This document shows, piece after piece, positions 8,694 to 16,791 of a DNA stretch of 64,000 bases. The notes below the pieces were generated by a model that was not told the DNA's origin, searched no databases, and worked only from the letters and a program-made list of their open reading frames with translations. A program made the translations under genes and the position numbers. Within the stretch, counting starts at the first letter, position 1. The number at the start of each line of letters is the position of its first letter. Source of the stretch: Enterobacter_D sp963521185 (GTDB lineage Bacteria; Pseudomonadota; Gammaproteobacteria; Enterobacterales; Enterobacteriaceae); contig CAUQTV010000002.1 of assembly GCA_963521185.1 (NCBI GenBank), forward strand, positions 372,001 through 436,000, read 5' to 3'.

Positions 8694-9328
8694 CGCACGC
8701 GGATGCCTTCAATGATCATGCGCTGCACGTTATCCACCGTGCGCGCAAAGAACGCTTCGTCCTGTAGCGTTGCGCCGGTGACCGCTTCCACCTGGGTGGC
8801 GAAATCGGCGTAGTGCTGCGTGGACGCCCAAATCATAAAAATCAGATGGTGCGGGTCAACCGGTGCCAGTTTACCGCTGGCGATCCAGCCAGCAATAATC
8901 GCTGATTTTGCCTCCACCAGCGTTTTTAAATCCCCGGTCAGCTCCTCTTTGAGCAGCGGCGCGCCCTGCAACATCTCAAGGCAGAACAGGCGCGAGGCTT
9001 GCGGATAATCCCGCGACACTTCCAGCTTTAAGCGGATGTACTCTTTGATCGCCACCAGCGGCGTGAAGTCTTCGCGAAACGCTTTCAGCGGTGCCAGCCA
9101 GATGTCGAGGATCTGGCGCAGCACGGCGATATAGAGCGCCTCTTTGGAGGGGAAGTAATAGAGCAGATTGGTTTTTGATACCCCGGCCTGCTCCGCCACC
9201 TGCTCAATGCGCGTGCCGTGAATACCAAACTGCGAAAACAGCGACAGCGCCGCCGTCAGGATCGCCGTGCGCTTCTCGCTCACCGCCTGGGATCGTTTCC
9301 CGGATTTCTTTACCGCATCCTGAGCCAT
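8690..9328 (-). CDS. rutR: TetR-family pyrimidine regulator RutR
   Basis: A 212-residue repressor, the same length as E. coli RutR. It binds uracil or thymine and releases DNA, so it derepresses the rut operon when pyrimidines are present. The N-terminal TetR helix-turn-helix is clear (IEQVAEQAGVSKTNLLYYFPSKEALY), and the ligand domain that follows is nearly identical to E. coli in LRQILDIWLAPLKAFREDF and SRDYPQASRLFCLEML. It is divergent from rutA, and a RutR operator lies in the shared gap. Confidence 0.95.
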   Translation of the reverse strand: MAQDAVKKSGKRSQAVSEKRTAILTAALSLFSQFGIHGTRIEQVAEQAGVSKTNLLYYFPSKEALYIAVLRQILDIWLAPLKAFREDFTPLVAIKEYIRLKLEVSRDYPQASRLFCLEMLQGAPLLKEELTGDLKTLVEAKSAIIAGWIASGKLAPVDPHHLIFMIWASTQHYADFATQVEAVTGATLQDEAFFARTVDNVQRMIIEGIRVR

Positions 9329-9389
9329 TTATTCACTCCCTTTATGATTGCTTCGAGCATAGCAAATCCGCAGGCCCGACACGACCTTA

Positions 9390-9406
9390 TGCACCGTCAA
9401 CGTGCA
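9390..9406. promoter_or_regulatory. NtrC-type enhancer site
   Basis: The 17-bp palindrome TGCACCGTCAACGTGCA has the outer arms of the NtrC consensus TGCAC(N7)GTGCA. It lies about 110 bp upstream of the sigma-54 promoter of rutA, a normal enhancer distance. NtrC control of the rut operon is established in E. coli; the exact site here is my inference from the match. Confidence 0.75.
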
Positions 9407-9433
9407 GCCGCGCCTGTTTTGTGTGCAGCTAAT

Positions 9434-9449
9434 TTGACCATTTAGTCCA
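9434..9449. promoter_or_regulatory. RutR operator
   Basis: TTGACCATTTAGTCCA matches the RutR palindrome TTGACCA-NN-TGGTCAA, with a perfect left arm and two mismatches in the right arm. It lies between the NtrC enhancer and the sigma-54 promoter. Confidence 0.75.
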
Positions 9450-9512
9450 CTTTTATAACTGATTTTCAGAAACCTTTAATTAACACACTAATAACATTGC
9501 GTTTTTTAAACC

Positions 9513-9528
9513 TGGCATCCCCTTTGCA
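9513..9528 (+). promoter_or_regulatory. Sigma-54 promoter of the rut operon
   Basis: TGGCATCCCCTTTGCA matches the -24/-12 consensus TGGCACG-N4-TTGCA with correct spacing of the invariant GG and GC. It sits about 80 bp upstream of the rutA start, in line with nitrogen-limited expression of pyrimidine degradation. Confidence 0.8.
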
Positions 9529-9554
9529 AAACCTTTCCTGCGGGGCTAACGGAA

Positions 9555-9593
9555 ATGCAGGACGCAGCGCCACGCCAGACTTCCCCTAACTGA
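9555..9593 (+). other. Twelve-codon reading frame ahead of rutA
   Basis: ATG followed by QDAAPRQTSPN and a TGA stop. The first residues (MQDAAPR) equal the N terminus given to RutA in some E. coli annotations, but here the frame closes and is out of register with rutA. It is either an unused remnant or a short leader peptide; translation is unproven and GGA upstream gives only a weak ribosome site. Confidence 0.45.
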
Positions 9594-9606
9594 CGCGAGG
9601 TACGTG

Positions 9607-10698
9607 ATGAAAATTGGTGTTTTCGTTCCGATTGGCAACAACGGCTGGTTGATCTCCACGCACGCGCCGCAATACCAGCCGACCTTTGAGCTGAACAAAA
9701 CCATTGTGCAGAAGGCCGAGCATTATCACTTCGATTTTGCGCTGTCGATGATCAAACTGCGCGGCTTCGGCGGTAAAACCGAGTTCTGGGATCACAACCT
9801 GGAGTCCTTTACGCTGATGGCGGGGCTGGCGGCGGTGACCTCACGCATTCAGATATACGCCACGGCAGCCACCCTGACGCTGCCTCCGGCGATTGTCGCC
9901 CGCATGGCGTCCACCATTGATTCCATCTCCGGTGGTCGGTTTGGCGTCAACCTCGTGACCGGCTGGCAGAAGCCGGAATATGAGCAGATGGGCCTGTGGC
10001 CTGGGGACGACTATTTCTCGCGCCGCTACGATTACCTGACCGAATACGTCACGGTGCTGCGCGACTTGTGGGGCACCGGCCACAGCGATTTCAAAGGTGA
10101 GTTCTTCACCATGAACGACTGCCGCGTCAGCCCGCAGCCCAGCACGCCAATGAAAGTGATCTGCGCGGGCCAGAGCGATGCCGGTATGGAATTCTCCGCC
10201 AAATATGCCGATTTTAACTTCTGCTTCGGTAAAGGCGTGAACACCCCTACCGCCTTTGCCCCCACCGCCGCGCGTATGAAAAGCGCCGCTGAGAACGCCG
10301 GGCGCGACGTCGGCTCCTATGTGCTGTTTATGGTGATCGCCGATGAAACGGACGACGCCGCACGCGCCAAATGGGAGCACTACAAAGCGGGCGCTGACGA
10401 GGAAGCCCTGTCGTGGCTCACCGAGCAAAGCCAGAAAGACACCCGCTCCGGTGCCGATACCAACGTGCGCCAGATGGCGGACCCCACCTCGGCGGTCAAC
10501 ATTAATATGGGTACGCTGGTGGGCTCCTACGCCACCGTCGCCGCACTGCTTGACGATGTCGCCAGCGTGCCGGGCACCGAAGGCGTGCTGTTAACCTTTG
10601 ATGATTTCGTGGCGGGGGTTGAAACCTTCGGTGAGCGCATTCAACCGCTGATGCAATGCCGCGCCCACATTCCTGCCCCAACCCGCGAGGTGGCCTGA
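9607..10698 (+). CDS. rutA: Pyrimidine monooxygenase RutA
   Basis: A 363-residue flavin-dependent monooxygenase of the bacterial luciferase-like family. RutA opens the uracil ring using FMNH2 and O2, giving the ureidoacrylate product used by RutB. Diagnostic stretches are GVFVPIGNNGWLIS, YHFDFALSMIKLRGFGG, INLVTGW-type VNLVTGWQKPEYEQMG, and KVICAGQSDAGMEF. The ATG at 9607 has GCGAGG six bases upstream; the GTG at 9604 is too close to that site. The longer N terminus used for some E. coli entries is impossible here because of an in-between stop. First gene of rutABCDEF. Confidence 0.95.
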   Translation: MKIGVFVPIGNNGWLISTHAPQYQPTFELNKTIVQKAEHYHFDFALSMIKLRGFGGKTEFWDHNLESFTLMAGLAAVTSRIQIYATAATLTLPPAIVARMASTIDSISGGRFGVNLVTGWQKPEYEQMGLWPGDDYFSRRYDYLTEYVTVLRDLWGTGHSDFKGEFFTMNDCRVSPQPSTPMKVICAGQSDAGMEFSAKYADFNFCFGKGVNTPTAFAPTAARMKSAAENAGRDVGSYVLFMVIADETDDAARAKWEHYKAGADEEALSWLTEQSQKDTRSGADTNVRQMADPTSAVNINMGTLVGSYATVAALLDDVASVPGTEGVLLTFDDFVAGVETFGERIQPLMQCRAHIPAPTREVA

Positions 10699-11396
10699 TG
10701 ATTACCCTTTCTGCCCGTCCGGAAGCGCTGTCGCTCAACCCTGAACAGAGCGCGCTGATCGTTGTAGATATGCAAAACGCCTACGCCAGCCCCGGCGGTT
10801 ACCTCGATCTGGCCGGGTTTGATGTCTCGGCCACCCAACCGGTGATCGCGAAGATCAAAACCGCCGTCAGCGCCGCGCGTGCCGCAGGCATGACCATTAT
10901 CTGGTTCCAGAACGGCTGGGACGATCAGTACGTCGAAGCGGGCGGCCCTGGCTCGCCGAACTTTCACAAATCGAACGCGCTAAAGACCATGCGCAAGCGT
11001 CCGGAACTGCAAGGCAAGCTGCTGGCAAAAGGCGGCTGGGATTATGAACTGGTGGATGAGCTGACGCCGCAGGACGGGGATATTGTGCTGCCTAAACCGC
11101 GCTACAGCGGCTTTTTCAACACCCCGCTGGACAGCCTTCTGCGCAGTCGCGGCATTCGCCACCTGATCTTTACCGGCATTGCCACCAACGTTTGCGTGGA
11201 GTCCACCCTGCGCGACGGCTTTTTCCTCGAATACTTTGGCGTGGTGTTAGAAGACGCAACGCATCAGGCTGGCCCGGCATTCGCACAGCAGGCCGCCCTG
11301 TTCAATATTGAAACCTTCTTTGGCTGGGTCAGCGACGTTGAGACCTTCTGCCATGCCCTGCAACCGCAAACCGCCGACCTTGTCGCACAGGAGTGA
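10698..11396 (+). CDS. rutB: Ureidoacrylate amidohydrolase RutB
   Basis: A 232-residue cysteine hydrolase of the isochorismatase family that cleaves the RutA product to a carbamate and aminoacrylate precursor. Catalytic features are the Asp in VVDMQNAYA, the Lys in LPKPRYSGFFNTPLD and the nucleophilic Cys in GIATNVCVESTLRD. The start overlaps the rutA stop by one base (TGATG), so the two are translationally coupled; an upstream in-frame ATG inside rutA would add 14 residues not found in E. coli RutB. Confidence 0.95.
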   Translation: MITLSARPEALSLNPEQSALIVVDMQNAYASPGGYLDLAGFDVSATQPVIAKIKTAVSAARAAGMTIIWFQNGWDDQYVEAGGPGSPNFHKSNALKTMRKRPELQGKLLAKGGWDYELVDELTPQDGDIVLPKPRYSGFFNTPLDSLLRSRGIRHLIFTGIATNVCVESTLRDGFFLEYFGVVLEDATHQAGPAFAQQAALFNIETFFGWVSDVETFCHALQPQTADLVAQE

Positions 11397-11400
11397 AACC

Positions 11401-11787
11401 ATGCCAAAACAGGTGATTATCCCGCCAGGTACCACAACCCCTATCGCCCCGTTTGTGCCGGGCACGCTCGCTGACGGCGTGGTGTATGTCTCCGGTACGC
11501 TGCCGTTTGATAAGCACAATAACGTGGTGTTTATTGATGACCCAAAGGCGCAAACGCGTCACGTGCTGGAGACCATCAAAACCGTTATCGAGACGGCGGG
11601 TGGCACGATGGAGGACGTGACGTTCAACAGCATTTTTATCACCGACTGGAAAAACTACGCCGCGATTAACGAAGTCTACGCCGAGTTCTTCCCCGGCGAT
11701 AAACCGGCGCGTTTTTGCATTCAGTGCGGGTTGGTGAAGCCGGAAGCGCTGGTTGAAATCGCCTCCGTCGCGCATATCGCTAAGTGA
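11401..11787 (+). CDS. rutC: 3-aminoacrylate deaminase RutC
   Basis: A 128-residue member of the YjgF/RidA (UK114) family, the same length as E. coli RutC. It speeds the deamination of 3-aminoacrylate to malonic semialdehyde. The family pattern is clear: PFVPGTLADGVVYVSGTLPF, the GTMEDVTFNSIF segment, and ARFCIQCGLVKPEALVEIA, in which the Arg and Cys/Glu of the ligand pocket are found. It starts four bases after the rutB stop with GGAG just ahead. Confidence 0.95.
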   Translation: MPKQVIIPPGTTTPIAPFVPGTLADGVVYVSGTLPFDKHNNVVFIDDPKAQTRHVLETIKTVIETAGGTMEDVTFNSIFITDWKNYAAINEVYAEFFPGDKPARFCIQCGLVKPEALVEIASVAHIAK

Positions 11788-11794
11788 GGTCCTG

Positions 11795-12592
11795 ATGCAT
11801 ATCACCCTTGCCGACGCGCCCTTTTCCGGCGCACCCGTGGTGGTGCTGGTGGCCGGGCTTGGCGGCGGTGCCAGTTACTGGCAGGCGCAGATGGCCGCGT
11901 TGTCCTCGCGCTACCAGGTCGTCAGCTACGATCAGCGCGGCACCGGCAACAATCCCGATACCCTGCCCGAGAATTACAGCATGGCGGCGATGGGCGCGGA
12001 ATTACATGCTGCGCTGGCCCAGGCCGGGATCGCGCGCTATGCGGTGATCGGTCATGCCCTCGGCGCGCTGGTGGGACTCCAACTGGCGCAGGATCACCCC
12101 GAGGCCGTTACCGCGCTGGTGCTGGTCAATGGCTGGCTGCGGCTCAGTCCGCATACCCGCCGCTGTTTTCAGGTGCGCGAGCGCCTGTTGCAGGCCGGGG
12201 GCGCGCAGGCGTGGGTTGAGGCGCAGCCGCTGTTTCTCTACCCGGCGCAGTGGATGGCGGAAAACGCGCCGCGCATGGAGGCCGAAACTGCTTTGGGGCT
12301 GGCGCATTTTCAGGGTGAACACAATTTGCGCTGTCGGTTAAACGCGCTAAAACGGGCTGATTTTTCAGGCCTGGCGGCGGCAATCACCTGCCCGACGCTG
12401 ATGATCTGCTCGCGCGACGATCTGCTGGTGCCCTGGTCCTGCTCACGCGAGCTGGAAGAGGCGCTGCCGCACAGTCAGCTGATCATGATGGATTCCGGCG
12501 GCCACGCCTGTAACGTGACGGAAATCCCGACCTTTAACACCCTTTTACTTAACGGGCTGGCTACGCTTGTGCCCGCAACGGTTCCTGCATGA
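11795..12592 (+). CDS. rutD: Alpha/beta hydrolase RutD
   Basis: A 265-residue alpha/beta hydrolase (E. coli RutD is 266 aa) thought to speed hydrolysis of carbamate or aminoacrylate in uracil breakdown. The fold is shown by the VAGLGGGASYW loop, YDQRGTGNNPD and the nucleophile-elbow position GHALGALVG, which has Ala in place of the usual Ser, as in E. coli RutD. The likely catalytic His is in SGGHACNVTE. The start ATG at 11795 follows TGAGGT seven bases upstream, eight bases after rutC. Confidence 0.93.
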   Translation: MHITLADAPFSGAPVVVLVAGLGGGASYWQAQMAALSSRYQVVSYDQRGTGNNPDTLPENYSMAAMGAELHAALAQAGIARYAVIGHALGALVGLQLAQDHPEAVTALVLVNGWLRLSPHTRRCFQVRERLLQAGGAQAWVEAQPLFLYPAQWMAENAPRMEAETALGLAHFQGEHNLRCRLNALKRADFSGLAAAITCPTLMICSRDDLLVPWSCSRELEEALPHSQLIMMDSGGHACNVTEIPTFNTLLLNGLATLVPATVPA

Positions 12593-12602
12593 AGGAGAGT
12601 TT

Positions 12603-13193
12603 ATGAGTGACGCGGTTAACGACAGCGCCCAGGATGCGCTTTTTACACGCGCCCGGACGCACAACGGCTGGCTGGCGCAAACGGTGAGCGATGAGACCCT
12701 CAAGGCGATCTATGCGCTGCTGAAAATGGGGCCAACCTCCGCCAACTGCTCTCCGGCACGCTTCGTGTTTGTTCGCTCGGTGGAGGGTAAAGAGAAGCTG
12801 CGCCCGGCGTTGTCCAGCGGCAATCTGGATAAAACCATGACCGCCCCGGTAACGGCGATCGTCGCCTGGGACAGCGCGTTTTATGACAAATTGCCGACGC
12901 TGTTTCCCCACGGCGATGCGCGCAGCTGGTTCACCTCCAGCCCACAGCTGGCGGAAGAGACGGCGTTTCGTAACAGTTCAATGCAGGCGGCGTACCTGAT
13001 TTTTGCCTGCCGCTCGCTGGGGCTGGATACCGGGCCGATGTCCGGTTTCGATCGCGGTCTGGTGGACGCGGCGTTTTTTGCCGACAACGGCTGGAAGAGC
13101 AATCTGCTGGTGAATATCGGCTACGGTGACGCGCAAAAGTTGTTTGATCGCCTGCCGCGCCTGGCCTTTGACGACGCCTGCACGCTGGCCTGA
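12603..13193 (+). CDS. rutE: Malonic semialdehyde reductase RutE
   Basis: A 196-residue FMN-dependent nitroreductase-family enzyme, the same length as E. coli RutE. It reduces toxic malonic semialdehyde to 3-hydroxypropionate. Typical stretches are ARTHNGWLAQTVSDETL, MGPTSANCSPARFVFV and TAFRNSSMQAAYLIFACRSLGLDTGPMSGFD. The start at 12603 has AAGGAGAG upstream; an in-frame upstream ATG within rutD is not needed. Confidence 0.95.
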   Translation: MSDAVNDSAQDALFTRARTHNGWLAQTVSDETLKAIYALLKMGPTSANCSPARFVFVRSVEGKEKLRPALSSGNLDKTMTAPVTAIVAWDSAFYDKLPTLFPHGDARSWFTSSPQLAEETAFRNSSMQAAYLIFACRSLGLDTGPMSGFDRGLVDAAFFADNGWKSNLLVNIGYGDAQKLFDRLPRLAFDDACTLA

Positions 13194-13202
13194 GGAGCAA
13201 AT

Positions 13203-13697
13203 ATGGCTATTCCCGATCAACAAACCTTCCGCGACGCGATGGCCTGCGTGGGCGCGGCGGTCAATATTATCACCACCGACGGCCACGCCGGGCGCGCGGG
13301 CTTTACCGCCAGCGCCGTGTGCAGCGTCACCGACTCGCCACCCACGCTGCTGGTGTGCCTGAACCGCACGGCGTCGGTGTGGCCGGTATTTACGGAAAAC
13401 CGCACGTTGTGCGTCAACACGCTGGCGGCGGGACAGGAGTCGCTATCGAATCTGTTTGGCGGCAAAACGCCGATGGCAGAGCGCTTTGGTGCCGCCGAGT
13501 GGCAGATCGGCGAAACGGGCAGCCCACGGCTGGTGGGCGCGCTGGCCGTTTTTGACTGTCGCATCAGTCAGGTGGTGAGCGTGGGTACGCACGATATTCT
13601 GTTCTGCGATATTCTGGATATCGCCCGCCACGCCACACCGCAGGGGCTGGTGTGGTTTGACCGGGGCTACCATGCGTTGATGCGCCCGGCCTGTTAG
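13203..13697 (+). CDS. rutF: Flavin reductase RutF
   Basis: A 164-residue NADH:FMN reductase that supplies reduced flavin to RutA. The flavin reductase-like domain covers almost all of the protein (AVNIITTDGHAGRAGFTASAVCSVTDSPPTLLVCLN, LFGGKTPMAERF). Length equals E. coli RutF. It starts nine bases after rutE behind GAGGAG. In E. coli the permease gene rutG follows; here the operon ends, with a terminator 30 bp downstream. Confidence 0.95.
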   Translation: MAIPDQQTFRDAMACVGAAVNIITTDGHAGRAGFTASAVCSVTDSPPTLLVCLNRTASVWPVFTENRTLCVNTLAAGQESLSNLFGGKTPMAERFGAAEWQIGETGSPRLVGALAVFDCRISQVVSVGTHDILFCDILDIARHATPQGLVWFDRGYHALMRPAC

Positions 13698-13728
13698 CTC
13701 AGGCTCCGTTCTCCCGCTTTTCTTCAGG

Positions 13729-13752
13729 CACCGCACCCGGTGACTTTTTTTT
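13729..13752 (+). terminator. Terminator of the rut operon
   Basis: A five-base stem CACCG / CGGTG with loop CACC is followed by AC and a run of nine T. It sits about 30 bp after rutF, where rutG would otherwise begin. Confidence 0.7.
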
Positions 13753-13762
13753 CAACTTAATC

Positions 13763-13793
13763 ACAAAAAAAACCGCCGGAACCTGTCCGGCGG
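13763..13793 (-). terminator. Terminator of ymdF
   Basis: The stem CCGCCGGA / TCCGGCGG with a five-base loop is followed, on the minus strand, by a run of eight T. It lies about 70 bp after the ymdF stop and is convergent with the rut terminator. Confidence 0.75.
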
Positions 13794-13865
13794 TGGGGCT
13801 GATGCGACGCAGGGGGTGCGAGAGAGGACTGACCGTCACATCATCTTAGCGATAACACACTTCCG

Positions 13866-14042
13866 CTAACTGCTGCGGTTGCTGCCATGACTGTTTTTGC
13901 CCCCTTTTTTTCCAGCTTCTGATGCGCGTTGAGGGTCATTTTTAAAATTACCCCCGCTCTGCTGGCCACCTTTACGACCTGCGTCTGATGCTCTATCACG
14001 GTTTTCAGCGAAATTGCCTGATCCACCACGATGGTTTGCCAT
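13866..14042 (-). CDS. ymdF: KGG-repeat stress protein YmdF
   Basis: A 58-residue, very hydrophilic protein with KGG motifs, homologous to E. coli YmdF and YciG. It begins MANHRGGSGNFAENRD and carries two repeats of the form RASDAGRKGGQQSGGNF and RASEAGKKGGKNS. Members are conserved stress-induced proteins, with YciG and relatives linked to sigma-S and motility; the molecular role is not known. The start has GGAGG six bases upstream. A longer open frame covers the same DNA (13841-14068) in another register but lacks homology, so this shorter one is the real gene. Its place next to the rut locus and wrbA matches K-12. Confidence 0.93.
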   Translation of the reverse strand: MANHRGGSGNFAENRDRASDAGRKGGQQSGGNFKNDPQRASEAGKKGGKNSHGSNRSS

Positions 14043-14436
14043 TTCTGACCTCCAGAATTGTTAAACATTAGCGATCATACTGCATTACGTTAACGAGGAA
14101 TGTTTCACCTCACGACGACAAGTGAAAACCTTTATCTGCGCCGCGTGAGACTAAGCTTAGTCAAGACTGGGCATCCGGCCAGCGTCTCGTAATATCCTGC
14201 AACAGCTAATCCCCTCATCGCAGGATATTCAGCGCATCTTATTGATAAGCTTCTCTTATCACTTGTGAATTTCAGCCCGGCGAAGATGTGTCATTTTGTA
14301 ACATGAGCGCACTCTGCCATTAGTTGTTATTTATCAAAGAAATGCTGCTCAGATTTGCACTCTGACACTCAGCACATATCTTTAAAAGACCGCAGCGATA
14401 CGCTGCCCAACGCTGTTGACGCGAGGAGTGAGATAA
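14043..14436. promoter_or_regulatory. ymdF-wrbA divergent intergenic region
   Basis: This 394-bp gap holds no convincing gene. It must carry both divergent promoters. TATGAT on the minus strand about 35 bp before ymdF could be a -10 box. Upstream of wrbA there is GAGGAG eight bases before the start codon, but I could not place a promoter with confidence. Short inverted sequences such as CTAAGCTTAG occur, with no clear function. Confidence 0.4.
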
Positions 14437-15033
14437 ATGGCAAAAGTTCTGGTGCTCTATTATTCCATGTACGGACATATCGAAACCATGGCGCAGGCTA
14501 TCGCAGAAGGGGCTAATAAAGTAGACGGCGCTGAGGTAACGATTAAGCGTGTGCCAGAGACCATGCCGCCCGATTTGTTTGCCAAATCCGGTGGAAAAAC
14601 GCAGACCGCGCCGGAAGCCACGCCGCAGGAGCTGGCCGGTTACGACGCGATTATCTTCGGCACGCCCACCCGCTTTGGCAATATGGCCGGCCAGATGCGC
14701 ACGTTCCTGGATCAGACTGGCGGCCTGTGGGCATCGGGCGGCTTGTACGGCAAGCTCGCCAGCGTGTTCAGCTCCACCGGCACCGGCGGCGGTCAGGAAC
14801 ATACGATTTCATCGACCTGGACAACGCTTGCCCACCACGGCATGGTGATCGTGCCCATCGGCTATGCAGCGCAAGAGCTGTTCGATGTGTCGCAGGTTCG
14901 CGGCGGCACGCCATACGGCGCGACCACGATTGCAGGCGGCGATGGTTCACGCCAGCCCAGCCAGGAAGAACTCTCCATTGCCCGCTACCAGGGCGAATAC
15001 GTCGCGGGTCTTGCCGTTAAGCTCAACGGTTAA
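14437..15033 (+). CDS. wrbA: NAD(P)H:quinone oxidoreductase WrbA
   Basis: A 198-residue flavodoxin-like FMN enzyme that reduces quinones by two electrons and is sigma-S dependent in E. coli. FMN-binding loops are visible: LYYSMYGHIETMA, the GTPTRFGNMAGQMRTFLDQTGGLW block, and FSSTGTGGGQEHT. GAGGAG precedes the start. yccJ follows after 19 bases and is probably cotranscribed. Confidence 0.96.
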   Translation: MAKVLVLYYSMYGHIETMAQAIAEGANKVDGAEVTIKRVPETMPPDLFAKSGGKTQTAPEATPQELAGYDAIIFGTPTRFGNMAGQMRTFLDQTGGLWASGGLYGKLASVFSSTGTGGGQEHTISSTWTTLAHHGMVIVPIGYAAQELFDVSQVRGGTPYGATTIAGGDGSRQPSQEELSIARYQGEYVAGLAVKLNG

Positions 15034-15052
15034 TCTTTACAGGAGGATAACG

Positions 15053-15280
15053 ATGCCAACTCAAGAATCAAAAGCACATCGCGTCGGCGAATGGGCGAGT
15101 TTACGTAACACCTCGCCAGAAATTGCCGAAGCCATTTTTGAAGTCGCGAACTATGACGAGAAACTGGCGGAACAGATTTGGGAGGAAGGCAGCGACGAAG
15201 TGCTGGTGCTGGCCTTTGAGAAAACGGATAAAGATTCGCTGTTCTGGGGCGAGCAAACCATTGAACGTCAAAACGTCTGA
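15053..15280 (+). CDS. yccJ: Small conserved protein YccJ
   Basis: A 75-residue soluble protein nearly identical to E. coli YccJ (GEWASLRNTSPEIAEAIFEVA, EKTDKDSLFWGEQTIER). Its function is unknown. AGGAGG sits seven bases before the start, and the gene follows wrbA closely as it does in E. coli, so the pair is likely one stationary-phase transcript. Confidence 0.93.
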   Translation: MPTQESKAHRVGEWASLRNTSPEIAEAIFEVANYDEKLAEQIWEEGSDEVLVLAFEKTDKDSLFWGEQTIERQNV

Positions 15281-15308
15281 CATCACTGCGCTGTTACCGT
15301 AATGACAA

Positions 15309-15333
15309 CCCCGCCCTGTCCGGCGGGGTTTTT
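15309..15333 (+). terminator. Terminator of wrbA-yccJ
   Basis: The stem CCCCGCC / GGCGGGG with a six-base loop is followed by TTTTT, between yccJ and the convergent agp gene. Confidence 0.8.
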
Positions 15334-15348
15334 ACCTTATGCAGGCTG

Positions 15349-16590
15349 TTAATGTGCTGCGGTTTTCATCACGGCGTTGAATTTATCGATCGCACAATAT
15401 CCATTGGCATCCACCGGACAGCCGGTCAACTCCAGCGTCACGCGCTGTGCGGGTGCAGCCAGCGTCAGCACGTCGGCATTGCGGATCTGCTGCGCGCTTT
15501 GATAGACATATTCAATCTTCATCAGATCCCGGTTGCCGGTGGTATCGTGCCAGCGCTGGAACACGATTTTGCCGCCAATGGGCGTGCGTTCGTACTGATC
15601 ATGTAGCTGGTAGGGTTTGAAATCCAGCGCGGTGAGCAGCGAAGCAATGTTGGAATCATGGCCCACCATCAGCGTCACTTTCGCCGCTTTCGCCGGGTCG
15701 GTCACCAGCACGTTTTCGATGTATTTCACCAGCGGTGCGGCCACGTTACGTGCCACGTCTGGCGAGGTAAACAGCGAATCCTGATAGCCATTTTTCAGCT
15801 TCGACAGCACGCGCCATTGCTGGTCGGTTTTGATCTCTCCCCACGCCACCTGATCGAGTGGAAAACCTTCGTAATATTGCAGCGTAAAAGCATCCACCAG
15901 CGAGTTCCCCACTTTTAGCGGGCCGGACACGCCTGGCTCCTGTTGTGCGTTGGCGCTGAAGCTGTCTTTGGCGTCGCTCAGCGAACACTGCTGTTTCTCT
16001 TTGCAGGCCGGCGAATCCTGATAGTGCGTCAGTTGCTCTAACAGCTGGTAGCTTTCCCCCAACTGGAATTCTTTACGCTTCGTTTCCATCGCCTGCACGG
16101 CTTTTTGGGAAAATGCAGGCGAGGTGTCGGTAATCACCGGGTTAAATACCGGGTCCATGGTGCCCATTTTTTCCTGATGATGCACCGGCACGTCACAGCC
16201 CGGAAACGCCCCGGTGATGAAGAACTGCGCGGTGGCGACGGTGCGTTGCAGGCTGTTCGCGTAGGCGTAGACGCTGCCCGCAGCCGGGCACTCGCCGGAG
16301 GTCACCAGCTTCTGCTGGGCCAGCCACTCCCGCATGTAGTGGCCCATATACACTTCCAGCACGCCGCCTTTGGTGGTCAGTTGCCCGCCGGGCACCTCCC
16401 ACTCCGGCCATTTATTTGGCGTGGACTGTTCCAGCACGCTGCCGTTGTTAGCCAGCGGCGCGCGCAGGTTGTGACGGCTCATGATCAGCACCTGTTGAAG
16501 CTGATACCCGTCCGGGGCGTTTTCGGCCTGCGCCTGCATTGTGACCGCGGCCATGGCCGCGAGAGTGACAGCCAGTACTGTTTTTTTCAT
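15349..16590 (-). CDS. agp: Periplasmic glucose-1-phosphatase Agp
   Basis: A 413-residue histidine acid phosphatase, the same length as E. coli Agp, which releases glucose from glucose-1-phosphate in the periplasm and can act on phytate. The signal peptide ends TMQAQA at about residue 22. The active-site motif RHNLRAP holds the nucleophilic His, and the VGHDSNI motif holds the acid pair His-Asp. Cysteines in the second half (SPACKEKQQCSL, LTGCPVDANGYC) would form disulphides. It stands alone and is convergent with yccJ. Confidence 0.95.
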   Translation of the reverse strand: MKKTVLAVTLAAMAAVTMQAQAENAPDGYQLQQVLIMSRHNLRAPLANNGSVLEQSTPNKWPEWEVPGGQLTTKGGVLEVYMGHYMREWLAQQKLVTSGECPAAGSVYAYANSLQRTVATAQFFITGAFPGCDVPVHHQEKMGTMDPVFNPVITDTSPAFSQKAVQAMETKRKEFQLGESYQLLEQLTHYQDSPACKEKQQCSLSDAKDSFSANAQQEPGVSGPLKVGNSLVDAFTLQYYEGFPLDQVAWGEIKTDQQWRVLSKLKNGYQDSLFTSPDVARNVAAPLVKYIENVLVTDPAKAAKVTLMVGHDSNIASLLTALDFKPYQLHDQYERTPIGGKIVFQRWHDTTGNRDLMKIEYVYQSAQQIRNADVLTLAAPAQRVTLELTGCPVDANGYCAIDKFNAVMKTAAH

Positions 16591-16791
16591 CCCGCCTTCC
16601 TCTTGCGTTGGTAAAAAAGGGCATTGCTACCTGCAAGTGTGACAGATTTATGACGCCCTGCCCGAAACGGTTGCGCACTGTTTGAGCTGGCTTACAGAAC
16701 GAAATAATTTACCCTGTGCGAAACAGGATAAAAGGGCTGCATAATCAGCCCTTTCGCTTTACCTGCGCAGCCAAGCCTCGTATAGTGAGCA

